DNA of 64,000 nt from Arthrobacter sp. Y81 (GCF_002929335.1 NZ_PJIL01000014.1:1-64000), one strand, 5' to 3'. Shown: positions 48,919-58,324, numbered from the stretch's first letter. Made by a program: numbers and translations. Notes: generated from the sequence alone by a model not told the origin.

Positions 48919-50628
48919 CTACTTCTTTTCCCAGCCGATAGTGGTCCAGTCCGGAACCTGGGAAAGGCTCTTGAACAGTGACGGGCCGTAGTTGGCCAGG
49001 CCGGTGCGCACGAACGAGATCTGCGGTCCGTTCATCACCACGCCCATGGAGAAGTACTTGGCCATGTGCTTCTTTTCAACTTCCATGGCGGCCTTGTTGC
49101 GCTCGGTGTTGTCCTCGATGGAGCTGAGCTTCTTGATCTCGGCATCCAGCTCGGCGTCGCCGAGTCCGTTTTCGTTGGTCTTGGAGTCGTAGAACTGCTT
49201 GACGGAGTCCGTTGCGTCGGCACCCACGGTGTAGCCGGAGACGCTCAGGAAGAAGTCGCGGCTGCCCAGTACCTTGCCGAAGTCGGCGGAAGCGCGCTGG
49301 TCGATTCCTACGTCCATGCCGCCGGCCTGGAGCTGCTTTTGCAGGGTCTGGGCGAACGCCAGGGTGGTGGGGTCATCGCCGAAGTTGCTGATTTTGAAGG
49401 CCGCCGGAGCGCCGTCCTTCTCCATGATGCCGGCGGCGTTGGGCTTGTAGCCTGCGTCGGTCAGGACCTTCTTGGCAGCCTCAGGACCGGATTCCGTGGC
49501 CGGGTAGTTGTCCTGGTAGTACTTGGAGAACGGGAGCAGCATCATCGAACCGGAGCTGGGCTCTTCCCAGTTCAGCCCGTTGAACCGGACTTTGCGCAGG
49601 GCTTCGCGGTCCACGGCGGTGAAGATCGCCTTGCGGATCGCGACGTCGGTCATGGGGGCCTTCTGGGCGTTGAGGTTCAGGCCGCCGGCGAACAGCCGCT
49701 GGCCGCGGCGGACTTCGGAGTTCTTGGTGCCGTCGAGCTGCTTGTACAGCGCGATGGTGTTGGCTGACATGCCGTCGATTTCGCCGTTCTTGAACGCTGC
49801 AATCTGGGCGCTGGTCTCCAGCTGGCGGAAGATGACCTTGTCCAGGACGGGCTTGGCGCCCCACCATTTGTCGTTCTGGGCCAGGGTCACGGTCTTGGCG
49901 GCGCTGTCGTACTTGTCAACTTTGAACGGGCCGGCCATCCACTCGGGGTGCATGTCACCGGTGAAGCCGGTGTTGAAGATTTCCGGGGTGTTCACGGCCG
50001 GGTGGATGAGGCCGGTGAAGAGGGCGTCCAGCGGGAAGACCGGCTGGGTGGTGGTGACCACAACTTCCTTGTCGCTGGAACCGGCCTTGACGGAATCAAC
50101 GAACTCGTAGGCGCCCGAGCTGACGACGTCGATGTCCTTGTTCTCGCCCTTGAGCATGTTCCAGGTGTTTTGGAAGGCCTTGACGTCGATCGGCGTGCCG
50201 TCGTTGTAGGTGGCTCTCTCGTTCACCTTGATGGTGATGGTCTGCTTGCCGTCCTTGACTTCGCTCTTGACGTCCTCGCAGTAGTCCTTGTTCGGCGTGG
50301 CGGTGCCGTCGAAGTCGAAGTTCCAGCAGCCCCACGTGCCCGCGCCGTCGATGGGCCGGTGCAGCGCAGTGTTGTCTCCGCTGTTGCCGGTGTTGGAAAA
50401 ACCATTGAAGTCCGGGCCGATGCTGCCCAGCGGAAGCGTCACGGTGCCGCCCGGTTCCAGGTCCTTGGCATCCTTGGCGTTGATGCTGATCAGCTTGGTG
50501 AGGTCGCTGCCGGCGTCCTGGCCCTTTCCCGCGTCGGGCCCCGAGGTGGAGCCGCCTCCGCCACAGCCGGTGAGCGCGAGCGCTGCCGTTACGGCGGCCA
50601 CCCCGCCAATCTTGGTCAGATTCTTCAT
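48919..50628 (-). CDS. Peptide-type ABC transporter substrate-binding lipoprotein
   Basis: A 569-residue family-5 solute-binding protein. The signal peptide MKNLTKIGGVAAVTAALALT ends at the lipobox Cys (TGC, about residue 22), followed by a Gly/Ser linker. The mature protein has the SBP_bac_5 features: KQTITIKVNERATYNDGTPIDVKAFQNTW (about 128-156), PVFPLDALFTGLIHPAV, DVAIRKAIFTAVDREALRKV, and a C-terminal lobe ending TTIGWEKK. It binds peptides or similar ligands outside the membrane. ATG 50628 has GAAGGG upstream. It is the last gene of the operon permease-permease-ATPase-binding protein, 53 bases after the ATPase gene. Confidence 0.88.
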   Translation of the reverse strand: MKNLTKIGGVAAVTAALALTGCGGGGSTSGPDAGKGQDAGSDLTKLISINAKDAKDLEPGGTVTLPLGSIGPDFNGFSNTGNSGDNTALHRPIDGAGTWGCWNFDFDGTATPNKDYCEDVKSEVKDGKQTITIKVNERATYNDGTPIDVKAFQNTWNMLKGENKDIDVVSSGAYEFVDSVKAGSSDKEVVVTTTQPVFPLDALFTGLIHPAVNTPEIFNTGFTGDMHPEWMAGPFKVDKYDSAAKTVTLAQNDKWWGAKPVLDKVIFRQLETSAQIAAFKNGEIDGMSANTIALYKQLDGTKNSEVRRGQRLFAGGLNLNAQKAPMTDVAIRKAIFTAVDREALRKVRFNGLNWEEPSSGSMMLLPFSKYYQDNYPATESGPEAAKKVLTDAGYKPNAAGIMEKDGAPAAFKISNFGDDPTTLAFAQTLQKQLQAGGMDVGIDQRASADFGKVLGSRDFFLSVSGYTVGADATDSVKQFYDSKTNENGLGDAELDAEIKKLSSIEDNTERNKAAMEVEKKHMAKYFSMGVVMNGPQISFVRTGLANYGPSLFKSLSQVPDWTTIGWEKK

Positions 50629-50681
50629 GGTTTTCCCTTCATTTTTGGTGCGAGATTTGGTGCTTTTGGGGATCGGGCAAG

Positions 50682-52925
50682 TCATGGGGCTCCGTGGACA
50701 ACCAGCATGTCCGCGTCGAGCTCGCCGTCGGGGAAGAAGCAGGCGAACTGCTGGTCCGGCGCGGCCTGGGCCGCTTGCGAAGAGGCGGCCGGTTCCAAAG
50801 GCGGCTCGAGCGTAAGGCATTTTTCCTGCTTCGCTGCAGGCAACGCGGCGAACACGGGGCAACGGGTAGCGAAGTTGCAGCCCTTTGGCGCATCCAGCGG
50901 CGACGGGAGGTCGCCCTGCAGGATGATGCGTTCGCGCGTCCGTTCAACCTGCGGATCCGGCACCGGAATCGCGGACAGGAGCGCCCGTGTATAGGGGTGG
51001 CGCGGGTTGTCGAAGACGCTGTCCACGTCGCCGATTTCCACGATCTTGCCCAGGTACATCACAGCCACGCGGTTCGAGATGTGCCGCACGACGGACAGGT
51101 CGTGGGCAACCATGAGGTAGCTCAGGCCGAGTTCGGCGCGGAGCTTGTCCAGGAGGTTGATCACGCCTGCCTGAACGGAGACGTCCAGCGCGGACACGGG
51201 CTCGTCGAGGACCACCAGCTTGGGGTTGACGGCGAGGGCGCGGGCAATGCCGATCCGCTGCCGCTGGCCGCCGGAGAACTGGTTGGGGAAGCGGTTAACG
51301 TGGTCCGGCTGCAGGCCCACGAGCTTCATCAGCTCCATGATCCGTTTCCTGATGGCCGGTTTGTCCATGCCCTGGTTCTCCAGGGGCTCCGCCAGGACTT
51401 CATAAACCGTGAATCGCGGATCAAGCGCGCCGGTGGGGTCCTGGAACACCATCTGGAGCTCCTTGCGCATGGCGTTCTTGGTCCTGGCATCGGAGGCTGC
51501 CTTGTTGCTCAGCCCGCCAATGGTTACCTCGCCGTCCTGGTCCTTGTGGAATTCCATGATTTCCAGCAGCGTGGTGGTCTTGCCGCAACCGGATTCGCCA
51601 ACGATCGAGAAGCACTCGCCCTCGCGGATGTCGAAGCTCAGCCCGTCCACTGCCTTCACCGTGCCGATACGGCGCTTGATGAGCGCGCCTTTCAGCAGCG
51701 GAAAGTGCTTGCGGACGTCCTTCAGCTCCAGGACCGTCTTGCGTTCAAGCCGGGGAACAGCGTCGAAACGGGAGACCGGAACGGCGGGGGCGTGGAAGAT
51801 CTCGTGGACGTCCACTTCGGCGCCAAGGGAATCGGTCTTGATGCACGCAGCCTGGTGCGTCCCGCTGGCGGGCAGCCCGTTCGCTCCGCCCCGCGGACCA
51901 CCGACCGGCCACAGCTCCGGTTCACCCTGCAGGCAGGCGTCGCTGACGAGGGGGCACCGGGGTGCGAAGGAACATCCCGTTGGCTTGTGGACGAGGTTCG
52001 GCGGAATGCCTTCGATAGGCACCAGCGAGATCTTCTCCGAGATGTCCACGCGGGGCACTGCACCCAGCAGGCCCATGGTGTAGGGCATCCGCGGGTTGTA
52101 GTAGATGTCGTCAACGCTGCCGGTCTCCACCGGCTTTCCGGCGTACATCACCATGATGTCGTCGGCCATGCCGGCCACCACACCGAGATCGTGCGTGATC
52201 ATCACGACGGCGGCGCCGGTCTCCTCCTGCGCGGTGTGGAGCACCTCCAGCACCTGCGCCTGGATGGTGACGTCCAGTGCCGTCGTCGGCTCATCCGCGA
52301 TGAGCACGCGCGGGTTGTTGGCGATCGCGATGGCGATCATGACCCGCTGGCGCATGCCGCCGGAGAATTCGTGCGGGAACGCCTTCAGGCGATCCTTCGG
52401 GCTGGGAATGCCGACCATGCGAAGAAGTTCGACGGCGCGGGCTTCGGTAGCCTGTTTGCTCATCTTCGGGTGGTGGACCGTGAGTGCTTCGATGATCTGG
52501 TGGCCCACCGTATACACCGGGGTCAGGGAAGAGAGCGGATCCTGGAAGACCATGGCGATGTCGTTGCCGCGGTACTTGCACATGGCCTTGTCGCTGAGGC
52601 GCAGCAGTTCCTTGCCGTTCAACCGCACGGAGCCGGTGATCTCGGCCGTAGGGGGCAGCAGGCCCATGATGGCCAGGGACGTCACGGACTTCCCCGAACC
52701 GGACTCGCCGACGATGCCCAGCGTCTTGCCGGGCAGGAGGTCGAAGCCAACGCCCCGGACCGCGTGGACCACGCCGTTTTCCGAGTTGAACCGGACATTC
52801 AGGTCCCGGACTGAAAGGACGGCATCCGCCGGGGCATAACCCGGGGCGGGCAGCCCGGCGATGTGCAGGCGCTCTGCCACGGAATCGGCGGTGCGCTCTG
52901 TGCTGGCGGTGGTTTCGCTGCTCAT
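50682..52925 (-). CDS. ABC transporter ATPase, two nucleotide-binding domains fused (DppD-DppF type)
   Basis: A 747-residue protein holding both ATPases of an oligopeptide importer. NBD1 has Walker A GESGSGKS, signature FSGGMRQRVMIAIAI and Walker B VLIADEPTTALD. It is followed by the oligopeptide/dipeptide C-terminal segment with CSFAPRCPLVSDAC. NBD2 has Walker A GESGCGKT, signature FSGGQRQRIGIARAL and Walker B LVVLDEPVSALD, and again ends with CNFATRCPVF. The paired Cys segments resemble the iron-sulfur motif of DppD/DppF proteins. The ATG overlaps the preceding permease stop by four bases. Confidence 0.92.
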   Translation of the reverse strand: MSSETTASTERTADSVAERLHIAGLPAPGYAPADAVLSVRDLNVRFNSENGVVHAVRGVGFDLLPGKTLGIVGESGSGKSVTSLAIMGLLPPTAEITGSVRLNGKELLRLSDKAMCKYRGNDIAMVFQDPLSSLTPVYTVGHQIIEALTVHHPKMSKQATEARAVELLRMVGIPSPKDRLKAFPHEFSGGMRQRVMIAIAIANNPRVLIADEPTTALDVTIQAQVLEVLHTAQEETGAAVVMITHDLGVVAGMADDIMVMYAGKPVETGSVDDIYYNPRMPYTMGLLGAVPRVDISEKISLVPIEGIPPNLVHKPTGCSFAPRCPLVSDACLQGEPELWPVGGPRGGANGLPASGTHQAACIKTDSLGAEVDVHEIFHAPAVPVSRFDAVPRLERKTVLELKDVRKHFPLLKGALIKRRIGTVKAVDGLSFDIREGECFSIVGESGCGKTTTLLEIMEFHKDQDGEVTIGGLSNKAASDARTKNAMRKELQMVFQDPTGALDPRFTVYEVLAEPLENQGMDKPAIRKRIMELMKLVGLQPDHVNRFPNQFSGGQRQRIGIARALAVNPKLVVLDEPVSALDVSVQAGVINLLDKLRAELGLSYLMVAHDLSVVRHISNRVAVMYLGKIVEIGDVDSVFDNPRHPYTRALLSAIPVPDPQVERTRERIILQGDLPSPLDAPKGCNFATRCPVFAALPAAKQEKCLTLEPPLEPAASSQAAQAAPDQQFACFFPDGELDADMLVVHGAP

Positions 52926-53908
52926 TTGCTGTTCTTCTTCGCGGTCTTCTGTGTCTTGCTCCTGTTGGCGCTGCCAATAGAGCCGGAGCTGGGGTCGAAC
53001 GCGTCGCGCAGGCCGTCGTTCATCATGGCCAGCGACCCCGTCAGGAGGAACATGACCACCAGCGGAACCCAGAACATCCAGGGAAAGGTGGCGACCTGCG
53101 ACGTAGCCTGCCCGATCAGCACGCCCAGGCTGACGTCAGGCACCTTGATGCCGATGCCGATGAAGGAGAAAGCGACCTCTGCCAGGATGGCGCCGGTGAC
53201 ACCACGGGTGATGTCCAGGACCAGCAGGGAGCCGATGTTGGGGACCAGGTGCCGCCAGACGATCCGGCGGGCGGGGATACCCATGTACTGGGCTGCTTTG
53301 ACGAAGTCCCGCTGCATGAGCGACATCGAAAGGGAACGGATCAAGCGGGCCGTGCCCATCCAGCTGAAGACCAGCAGGACGATGATCAGCAGCAGCCAGC
53401 TGGGGAGGTTTTCCTGCAGGCCGTTACCCCCGCCGCTGGTGGCCACGGCCACCACCAGCAGTGCCGGCATCATGATCAATGCTTCGAGGATGAACAGCAT
53501 GACCTTGTCCACTTTGCCGCCGAAGTAGGCCATGGTGCAGCCATAGATGGCGGCGATCAGTACTGAGGCCAGTCCGACCACCAGGCCAATGAGGATCGAG
53601 ATCCGCGTGCCCTCCACTGTGAGGGCATAGAGGTCGATGCCGGCCTGCGAGGTCCCCAGCAGGTGATCCGCGGACGGCGGCATCCCGATGTTGAAGGGGT
53701 CGATGGTTTCCTTGTCCCACGGGGTGAGATAGCCCCCCACGAAGGAAAAGACCGTCAGGGCGAGAAAAATGGCCAGGCCGGCCACGGCTGTCTTGTTCCG
53801 GAGGAAACGCCGCAGGATGATCGCGGACTTGGCGATCACGACGTCGTCGTTCTCGATCTTTGCTTCCTCCGCGACTGCGGCGGGGTCGATCGCATTCAGG
53901 TTGGTCAT
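52922..53908 (-). CDS. ABC transporter permease, DppC type
   Basis: A 328-residue inner-membrane permease. A cytoplasmic N-terminus precedes helix 1 (TAVAGLAIFLALTVFSFVGGYL), then GTSQAGIDLYALTVEGTRISILIGLVVG, the DppC/OppC signature near helix 2. The EAA loop is DFVKAAQYMGIPARRIVWRHLVPN (about 210-233). A basic Ser/Lys tail ends the protein. ATG 53908 is two bases after the stop of the partner permease; upstream in-frame sequence lies within that gene and is not translated here. The last four bases overlap the ATPase start. Confidence 0.9.
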   Translation of the reverse strand: MTNLNAIDPAAVAEEAKIENDDVVIAKSAIILRRFLRNKTAVAGLAIFLALTVFSFVGGYLTPWDKETIDPFNIGMPPSADHLLGTSQAGIDLYALTVEGTRISILIGLVVGLASVLIAAIYGCTMAYFGGKVDKVMLFILEALIMMPALLVVAVATSGGGNGLQENLPSWLLLIIVLLVFSWMGTARLIRSLSMSLMQRDFVKAAQYMGIPARRIVWRHLVPNIGSLLVLDITRGVTGAILAEVAFSFIGIGIKVPDVSLGVLIGQATSQVATFPWMFWVPLVVMFLLTGSLAMMNDGLRDAFDPSSGSIGSANRSKTQKTAKKNSK

Positions 53909-53910
53909 GG

Positions 53911-54897
53911 TTACTGCACCCGCACTCTCGGGTCGACAAGGGTGGTGGCAAAGTCCGCGAGGATGGCACCGATCGCGAAGATCACCGAGCCGTAGGCCAG
54001 GGTGGCGGTGGCCGCGTTCACATCCTGCAGGGCGATGGCGTCGATGGACCAGGAGCCCACGCCGTGCCAGGCGAAGATCTTTTCGGCAAAGAAGCCGCCG
54101 GCGAAGATGGCGGGAATGGTGAACGCGATGCTTTGCGCCACCGGGATAAATGAGACCCGCAGGGCGTGGCGGGTGATGGCCTGGTTCCGGGTGAGGCCCT
54201 TGGCCCGGGCCGTACGGACGAAGTCGGCGTTGACGTTGTCCAGCAGGTATTGGCGCTGGGCGATCTGGTACGTGCCCCAGCCCACGATGGTGATGGCGAA
54301 CGTCGGCACGGCGTAGTGGGCCAGCATGTCGACGAACTGGACCCAGCCATTGCCCTCCAGCCCCGGAGTGGATATGCCGGTGACGAACAGAATTCGTTCG
54401 CCGACCGTCTCGTTGATGTTGATGGCGCCGAGCTGGACCAGGAAGTAGGCGATCGGCGCGGGCACGATGTACACGAGATAGCTGTAGGACGTAATGACTC
54501 GGTCCTGGAACTTGTACTGTCGCGCGGCCGTGTAGACGCCCAGCGCGACCCCGATGATGAGGGTGAGCACGATGGAGGCCAGGAACAGCCGGGTGGAGAT
54601 CCACACCCGGTCACCGAACTCCGCATTGATAAAGGCGCCGTTGGGGCTTCGTCCCCAGTCCCAGCGCGTGACGACCGACGTAAGCCAGTCAATGTAGCGT
54701 TCCCACGGGGTGAGCGTCGGGTCCAGGCCCTTGAGCCGGAAGGAGTTGGTCACCTGCTCGGGAGTCGGCCGTGGAATGCGTTCCTGTTCCAACAGCGCGG
54801 GCTGCAGGGTGCTGACAGCCAGGAAGTACCCCGCCGTCGTGGTCAGGAAGATCATCAGCAGGTAGGTGGCTGCCCGTTTGGCGAGGTACCGAAACAT
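53911..54897 (-). CDS. ABC transporter permease, DppB type
   Basis: A 328-residue permease with six helices. The first helix is at the N-terminus (AATYLLMIFLTTTAGYFLAV). A periplasmic loop follows with LDPTLTPWERYIDWLTSVVTRWDWGRS, matching the G-D-x-G-x-S region of DppB proteins. The EAA loop is DFVRTARAKGLTRNQAITRHALR (about 230-252). It is the first long gene of the operon. Its own ribosome site is weak, and a 30-codon ORF ends six bases before its ATG, which suggests translational coupling. Confidence 0.9.
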   Translation of the reverse strand: MFRYLAKRAATYLLMIFLTTTAGYFLAVSTLQPALLEQERIPRPTPEQVTNSFRLKGLDPTLTPWERYIDWLTSVVTRWDWGRSPNGAFINAEFGDRVWISTRLFLASIVLTLIIGVALGVYTAARQYKFQDRVITSYSYLVYIVPAPIAYFLVQLGAININETVGERILFVTGISTPGLEGNGWVQFVDMLAHYAVPTFAITIVGWGTYQIAQRQYLLDNVNADFVRTARAKGLTRNQAITRHALRVSFIPVAQSIAFTIPAIFAGGFFAEKIFAWHGVGSWSIDAIALQDVNAATATLAYGSVIFAIGAILADFATTLVDPRVRVQ

Positions 54898-54903
54898 GTC
54901 TGC

Positions 54904-54996
54904 CTAGCTCTGAATCGCCGTTGCCAGTTCCGCGCCGCGCAGTGCCGGTGGCGCTTCGGAGGTGCCCGTCCGGGCCGGTGTCAGTTCAACGTTCAC
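54904..54996 (-). CDS. Possible 30-residue leader ORF ahead of the ABC operon
   Basis: GTG 54996 follows an AAGGA-type ribosome site by about nine bases and opens 30 codons (MNVELTPARTGTSEAPPALR, then GAELATAIQS), ending at TAG six bases before the permease start. No hydrophobic segment or known family. It may be a leader peptide coupling translation to the permease, or an untranslated stretch. Evidence is limited to position and ribosome site. Confidence 0.35.
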   Translation of the reverse strand: MNVELTPARTGTSEAPPALRGAELATAIQS

Positions 54997-55258
54997 AGCA
55001 GTCGATCCTTCCGTCGTCCCCCATCCGGCAGGGGTTCCGCCGCCGATCCGGGATCATGGGCCAGCGGGTGTCTGGCCGCCCCGCACACCCCTGGGGGCTT
55101 GCCTTTGTAGACTATGTTGCGGGTCACATTCCAGAGGAAACTACCACATACGGCCAGCCCTCCCACCTGCCGGAACGCGTAAACACGGGAGGCCTGTACC
55201 AGATCGTTATGAACAAATCCGTAGGATTGATTTGTCTGGCCGGGCCCCGTCCCATGGA
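54997..55258. other. Promoter region of the ABC operon; no gene seen
   Basis: About 260 bases between the leader ORF and the tetR stop. It must hold the operon promoter on the minus strand and any tetR terminator. No convincing operator, hairpin or RNA was recognised. Confidence 0.4.
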
Positions 55259-55912
55259 TTATCCTCCGCCCGCTGAACCATCCGACGCCGGGCGGGGGCT
55301 GCCGCCGGGACAGCTGACCACGCGGGTGACGAGTTCGCGCCAGGACTCCGCGAGCCGCTCCGGAGCCACGTGATGCACCCGCACTGCGTGGAGCAGCCGC
55401 TCGGGGTCCAGGGTGGAACTTAGCGACATCGCCATAAGCCACGGATCGGCGGTCACGCCGGCGGCCCGCAGGAGCATCTCGATGTGGCGGTGCCAGAGCA
55501 CAGCGGCCGGCACATCAAAGCGATTGTAGGCGGACGAGTCGGCAGCGCGGGCCAGTTCCCCGAACTCCAGGACATACGCGATGCGCTCGGCGCCGAAGGC
55601 CACCAGCCGATCCAGCGGAGGCGCCCCGGGGCCAAGGGGCGGGGGGCCGAACATGAACCGGCCCTGGAAGGCGGCCTCGGAGTCGCTGAGCAGCGTCATC
55701 ATGAGCCCGGCCCGGGAGCCGAACCGCCGGAAGACAGTGCCTTTGCCCACCCCGGCACGTTCGGCCAGCCGGTCCATGGTGAGTCCATCCGCCCCGCACT
55801 CCTCAATGAGCTCGCGGGCAGCCTTGAGCAGCAGCTCCCGATTACGGGCTGCGTCGCTGCGTTCCGCTTCCCCGCCTAGTGGCGATCCGGAGCGGATTGG
55901 GATGAGGCTCAC
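55259..55912 (-). CDS. TetR-family regulator, probable repressor of the FMN reductase gene
   Basis: A 217-residue TetR protein with HTH NRELLLKAARELIEECGADGLTMDRLAERAGVGKGTVFRRFGSRAGLM (about 24-71). The R-R-F-G-S in the recognition-helix end is typical of regulators paired with NAD(P)H-dependent FMN reductases. The ligand domain is rich in Pro/Gly at 88-100. A palindrome just upstream of its promoter matches one upstream of the FMN reductase gene at 58325, so it probably controls itself and that gene. GTG 55912 has a -10 seven bases before it. Confidence 0.8.
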   Translation of the reverse strand: MSLIPIRSGSPLGGEAERSDAARNRELLLKAARELIEECGADGLTMDRLAERAGVGKGTVFRRFGSRAGLMMTLLSDSEAAFQGRFMFGPPPLGPGAPPLDRLVAFGAERIAYVLEFGELARAADSSAYNRFDVPAAVLWHRHIEMLLRAAGVTADPWLMAMSLSSTLDPERLLHAVRVHHVAPERLAESWRELVTRVVSCPGGSPRPASDGSAGGG

Positions 55913-55919
55913 ACGAAGT

Positions 55920-55925
55920 ATTCTA
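55920..55925 (-). promoter_or_regulatory. Predicted -10 box for the tetR gene
   Basis: TAGAAT on the minus strand, seven bases before GTG 55912. Confidence 0.5.
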
Positions 55926-55933
55926 GCCCCGGG

Positions 55934-55960
55934 CTATTGTCCGGGCTGCAGTCCGAATAG
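55934..55960. promoter_or_regulatory. TetR operator upstream of its own gene
   Basis: Imperfect palindrome. Read on the minus strand it contains TATTCGGACTGCAGCCCG, matching TATTCGGACCGTAGTCCG at 58227 in 16 of 18 positions. It sits just upstream of the tetR -10. Confidence 0.7.
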
Positions 55961-56018
55961 CAGGGGTGAACGTCCCAATGGCGTCCCGCAAATCCGCCCG
56001 TCAATTCAGTCCGTCAAT

Positions 56019-58136
56019 TCAGTCCGCGCTGATTGTTCGTGCGAGCAGATTGTCGGGCAGCCCTTCGGATTTGAGGAAGTCGCGGAGCGTTGAATCAAGA
56101 ACCACGGAAACCTCCGGGTCCGCTGCCAGGACATTTTCCGTGGCTTTAGCGAGATTCCCGCCATACCCCTCGTGGAGCGGCCGCAGTTCCTCCACCAGTC
56201 GGTTCGTATTCTGGTTGAGCGTGCCGGTCAGCGACAGATACCACGTGGCTGCCAGCAGCGGATCAATCTGCTCGGAATTAATGATGTACATGGCATCCCC
56301 CCGGTCCGCCGAATGGGACTCTGCGTCATGGAAGAGCTCCGCGGCGGCCTCAGCGTTCCTGCTGGTGTGTGCCTCTATCGTGGACATTCCTTGCTGGTAC
56401 GGCGTCATTGGATCCATGCCGAGCGGTTTTGTGTCCTGGACGGTAAGCCCAAAGACCTGCGTCGACGCCAGGGCTGCAAGGGTCGACATGACCGCGAGCC
56501 CCTTGGGACGGCCATACCTTTGCGATGCAAGCCACCGCCCCACCAGGGCCGTCACGGCAATGCAGGCAATTATGGGCAGGATGAGCTCCACCGCCAGTGC
56601 CAGCTTGAGCGAGTAGTAGTTGACTTTCCCCACGCTGATGATCTGGTAAGCCCCGACGCCAATTACGACTGCCAGGCCGACAACGGGGATAACAATGAGC
56701 CTGGCCGCGGCAGGCAGCTTTCCCTGCCCGGCGAGGAATTGCTTGAAATTTCCGTGAACCAGCAATATTGACGCCGCCAACGCGACAAGGAACGTGGCAA
56801 TTTCCACGCCGTGGGTGGAACTCGGGACCCGGCCTATGGCCGTCACGACGGTCCCGGTCTCGATTCGGGAAATTTGCAGGCCAACAAGGACCAGGCCCAG
56901 GAAGGCGACCGCCGCCGTCGCGCCGTTCCACAGCCACCCGTTCCTTGTCCCCTGCCACCGCTGCCGCTGCCGCGACCACGGGAAGGCAGCAAATACGGCC
57001 AGCGGTACCACCAGAAGCAGCAGCAGTGCCCACGTGTTGGCCATCCCGACAATCGCGGCGGCTGCGGTGGCGAACACCACGGGCCGGGCCAGGGAATCCG
57101 CGAAGGACACGGCGATCATCAGGCACGCCAGCAACGCAACACCAACGAGGAAGTTTTGGAAAGCATGCAGCGTGGCGATGGAAGCGGTGCCGAATGACCA
57201 CGCCGTGATGGCCAGGACGACGAAGGGCGTGCACATCAGTGGCCGTTCCCTGATCCACGGCAGCGATGTGAGTCCGGCCGTCACCATCACTGTTGCACCG
57301 ACGGCAGCGAGGGAACTCAGCCGGCTGTAGCTGACCAGCTCGATACCCAGGTGCCCGGGTGCATGCCCGACGGCAAGGTCGGCCATCGTTGCGAGTGCCG
57401 CATGGAATCCTTGCGGATACTCAATGAAGCTCCAGGGATGGCCGCTGTCCGAGAGGCCGGCCATCGGGATGACGGTGCCGTGGCTTCGGAGCATGTTGAA
57501 CATACTGAAATGTGAAGAGTTGTCCCAGCTGGCCAGCAGGAGCCCCAGCGCCTGGGGACCCGTGAAGACGAGAAAGTATGGCATCAGCGCTGCGGCCCCG
57601 AGGGCTGCGGCAACCACTATCAGGAAGTCTGCCTTGCCGACCGACGGGACGAGGGCGGCCGCCGCGGCTTTGCGGTTTTGGGACCCGGCGACCCACATCG
57701 CAAGCCCGGATATCAGGCCTCCGAGAAGCAACTGCCCCCATCCCGGGAAATTCGCGGGGACGGGAATCCACCACAGCAAGGGAACGGCTCCAAAGAACAG
57801 GCAGCCCAGGACGACTATCCGCTGGGACAATCCGCGGGATGTCGGCACTGCTATCGCCAGCAGACCCGTCAGCGCCAGGAGCCACCATCCGTGGAAGGGC
57901 TGCGCCTGCGCCAGCAGCAGGAACGCTGCCATCATGATCAGCCCGAGGCAGACGCCAAGGCCCCTGCGGTTCCTCATCGGGTTTGGCCGGCTTTGAGCCG
58001 CAGAAGCTGCATGGCGGTCGGCTGTCTCCAAGGGGTGGGGCACGTGGACTCCGTGGGCTAGGCGGGGAACTTGTCGGCGCGATGCAGTCCCTTCGGACAC
58101 AGACCCTTCCCCAGTGATCATGAACCGCTGCCGCAT
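56019..58136 (-). CDS. Large polytopic membrane protein, GT-C glycosyltransferase-like
   Basis: A 705-residue protein with about 12-14 helices between residues 55 and 560, then a soluble C-terminal domain (about 575-705, MDPMTPYQQGMSTIEAH onward). The first extracytoplasmic loops contain WDNSSHFSMFNMLRSHG and PWSFIEYPQGFHAAL. An acidic/His loop of this kind resembles GT-C polyprenol-dependent glycosyltransferases and related actinobacterial membrane proteins, but no diagnostic DD/DE motif is certain. Start ATG 58136 lies 15 bases after TAGACT; ATG 57977 just before helix 1 is possible. It separates a TetR gene from its probable target. Function unknown. Confidence 0.6.
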   Translation of the reverse strand: MRQRFMITGEGSVSEGTASRRQVPRLAHGVHVPHPLETADRHAASAAQSRPNPMRNRRGLGVCLGLIMMAAFLLLAQAQPFHGWWLLALTGLLAIAVPTSRGLSQRIVVLGCLFFGAVPLLWWIPVPANFPGWGQLLLGGLISGLAMWVAGSQNRKAAAAALVPSVGKADFLIVVAAALGAAALMPYFLVFTGPQALGLLLASWDNSSHFSMFNMLRSHGTVIPMAGLSDSGHPWSFIEYPQGFHAALATMADLAVGHAPGHLGIELVSYSRLSSLAAVGATVMVTAGLTSLPWIRERPLMCTPFVVLAITAWSFGTASIATLHAFQNFLVGVALLACLMIAVSFADSLARPVVFATAAAAIVGMANTWALLLLLVVPLAVFAAFPWSRQRQRWQGTRNGWLWNGATAAVAFLGLVLVGLQISRIETGTVVTAIGRVPSSTHGVEIATFLVALAASILLVHGNFKQFLAGQGKLPAAARLIVIPVVGLAVVIGVGAYQIISVGKVNYYSLKLALAVELILPIIACIAVTALVGRWLASQRYGRPKGLAVMSTLAALASTQVFGLTVQDTKPLGMDPMTPYQQGMSTIEAHTSRNAEAAAELFHDAESHSADRGDAMYIINSEQIDPLLAATWYLSLTGTLNQNTNRLVEELRPLHEGYGGNLAKATENVLAADPEVSVVLDSTLRDFLKSEGLPDNLLARTISAD

Positions 58137-58226
58137 AAGCGACCGCCCTTGAGTCTAATCCAGCGGCGGAAGAAGGGCGGTTTGGGATGAGCGTCACACA
58201 AATAGATTCCGGTCGGGTGGGAATAT

Positions 58227-58249
58227 TATTCGGACCGTAGTCCGTTTAG
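58227..58249. promoter_or_regulatory. TetR operator upstream of the FMN reductase gene
   Basis: TATTCGGACCGTAGTCCG (58227-58244), then TTTAG; palindromic core CGGAC-N4-GTCCG. The sequence is shared with the operator at 55934-55960. Confidence 0.7.
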
Positions 58250-58324
58250 CAGAGTGAAGGTTCCACCAAGCCTCCACAATCAACCAGCCGGCGGACCTCC
58301 CGCGGCCAGACACTAGGAGTTCAT

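Noticed and set aside
50694..52814. A 706-codon plus-strand frame opposite the fused ABC ATPase
   Set aside because: Shadow frame. The minus strand carries both Walker A/B sets and signature motifs.
53909..54604. N-terminal extension of the DppC permease
   Set aside because: The frame is open upstream but lies wholly within the DppB gene in another frame. ATG 53908, just after the DppB stop, is the real start.
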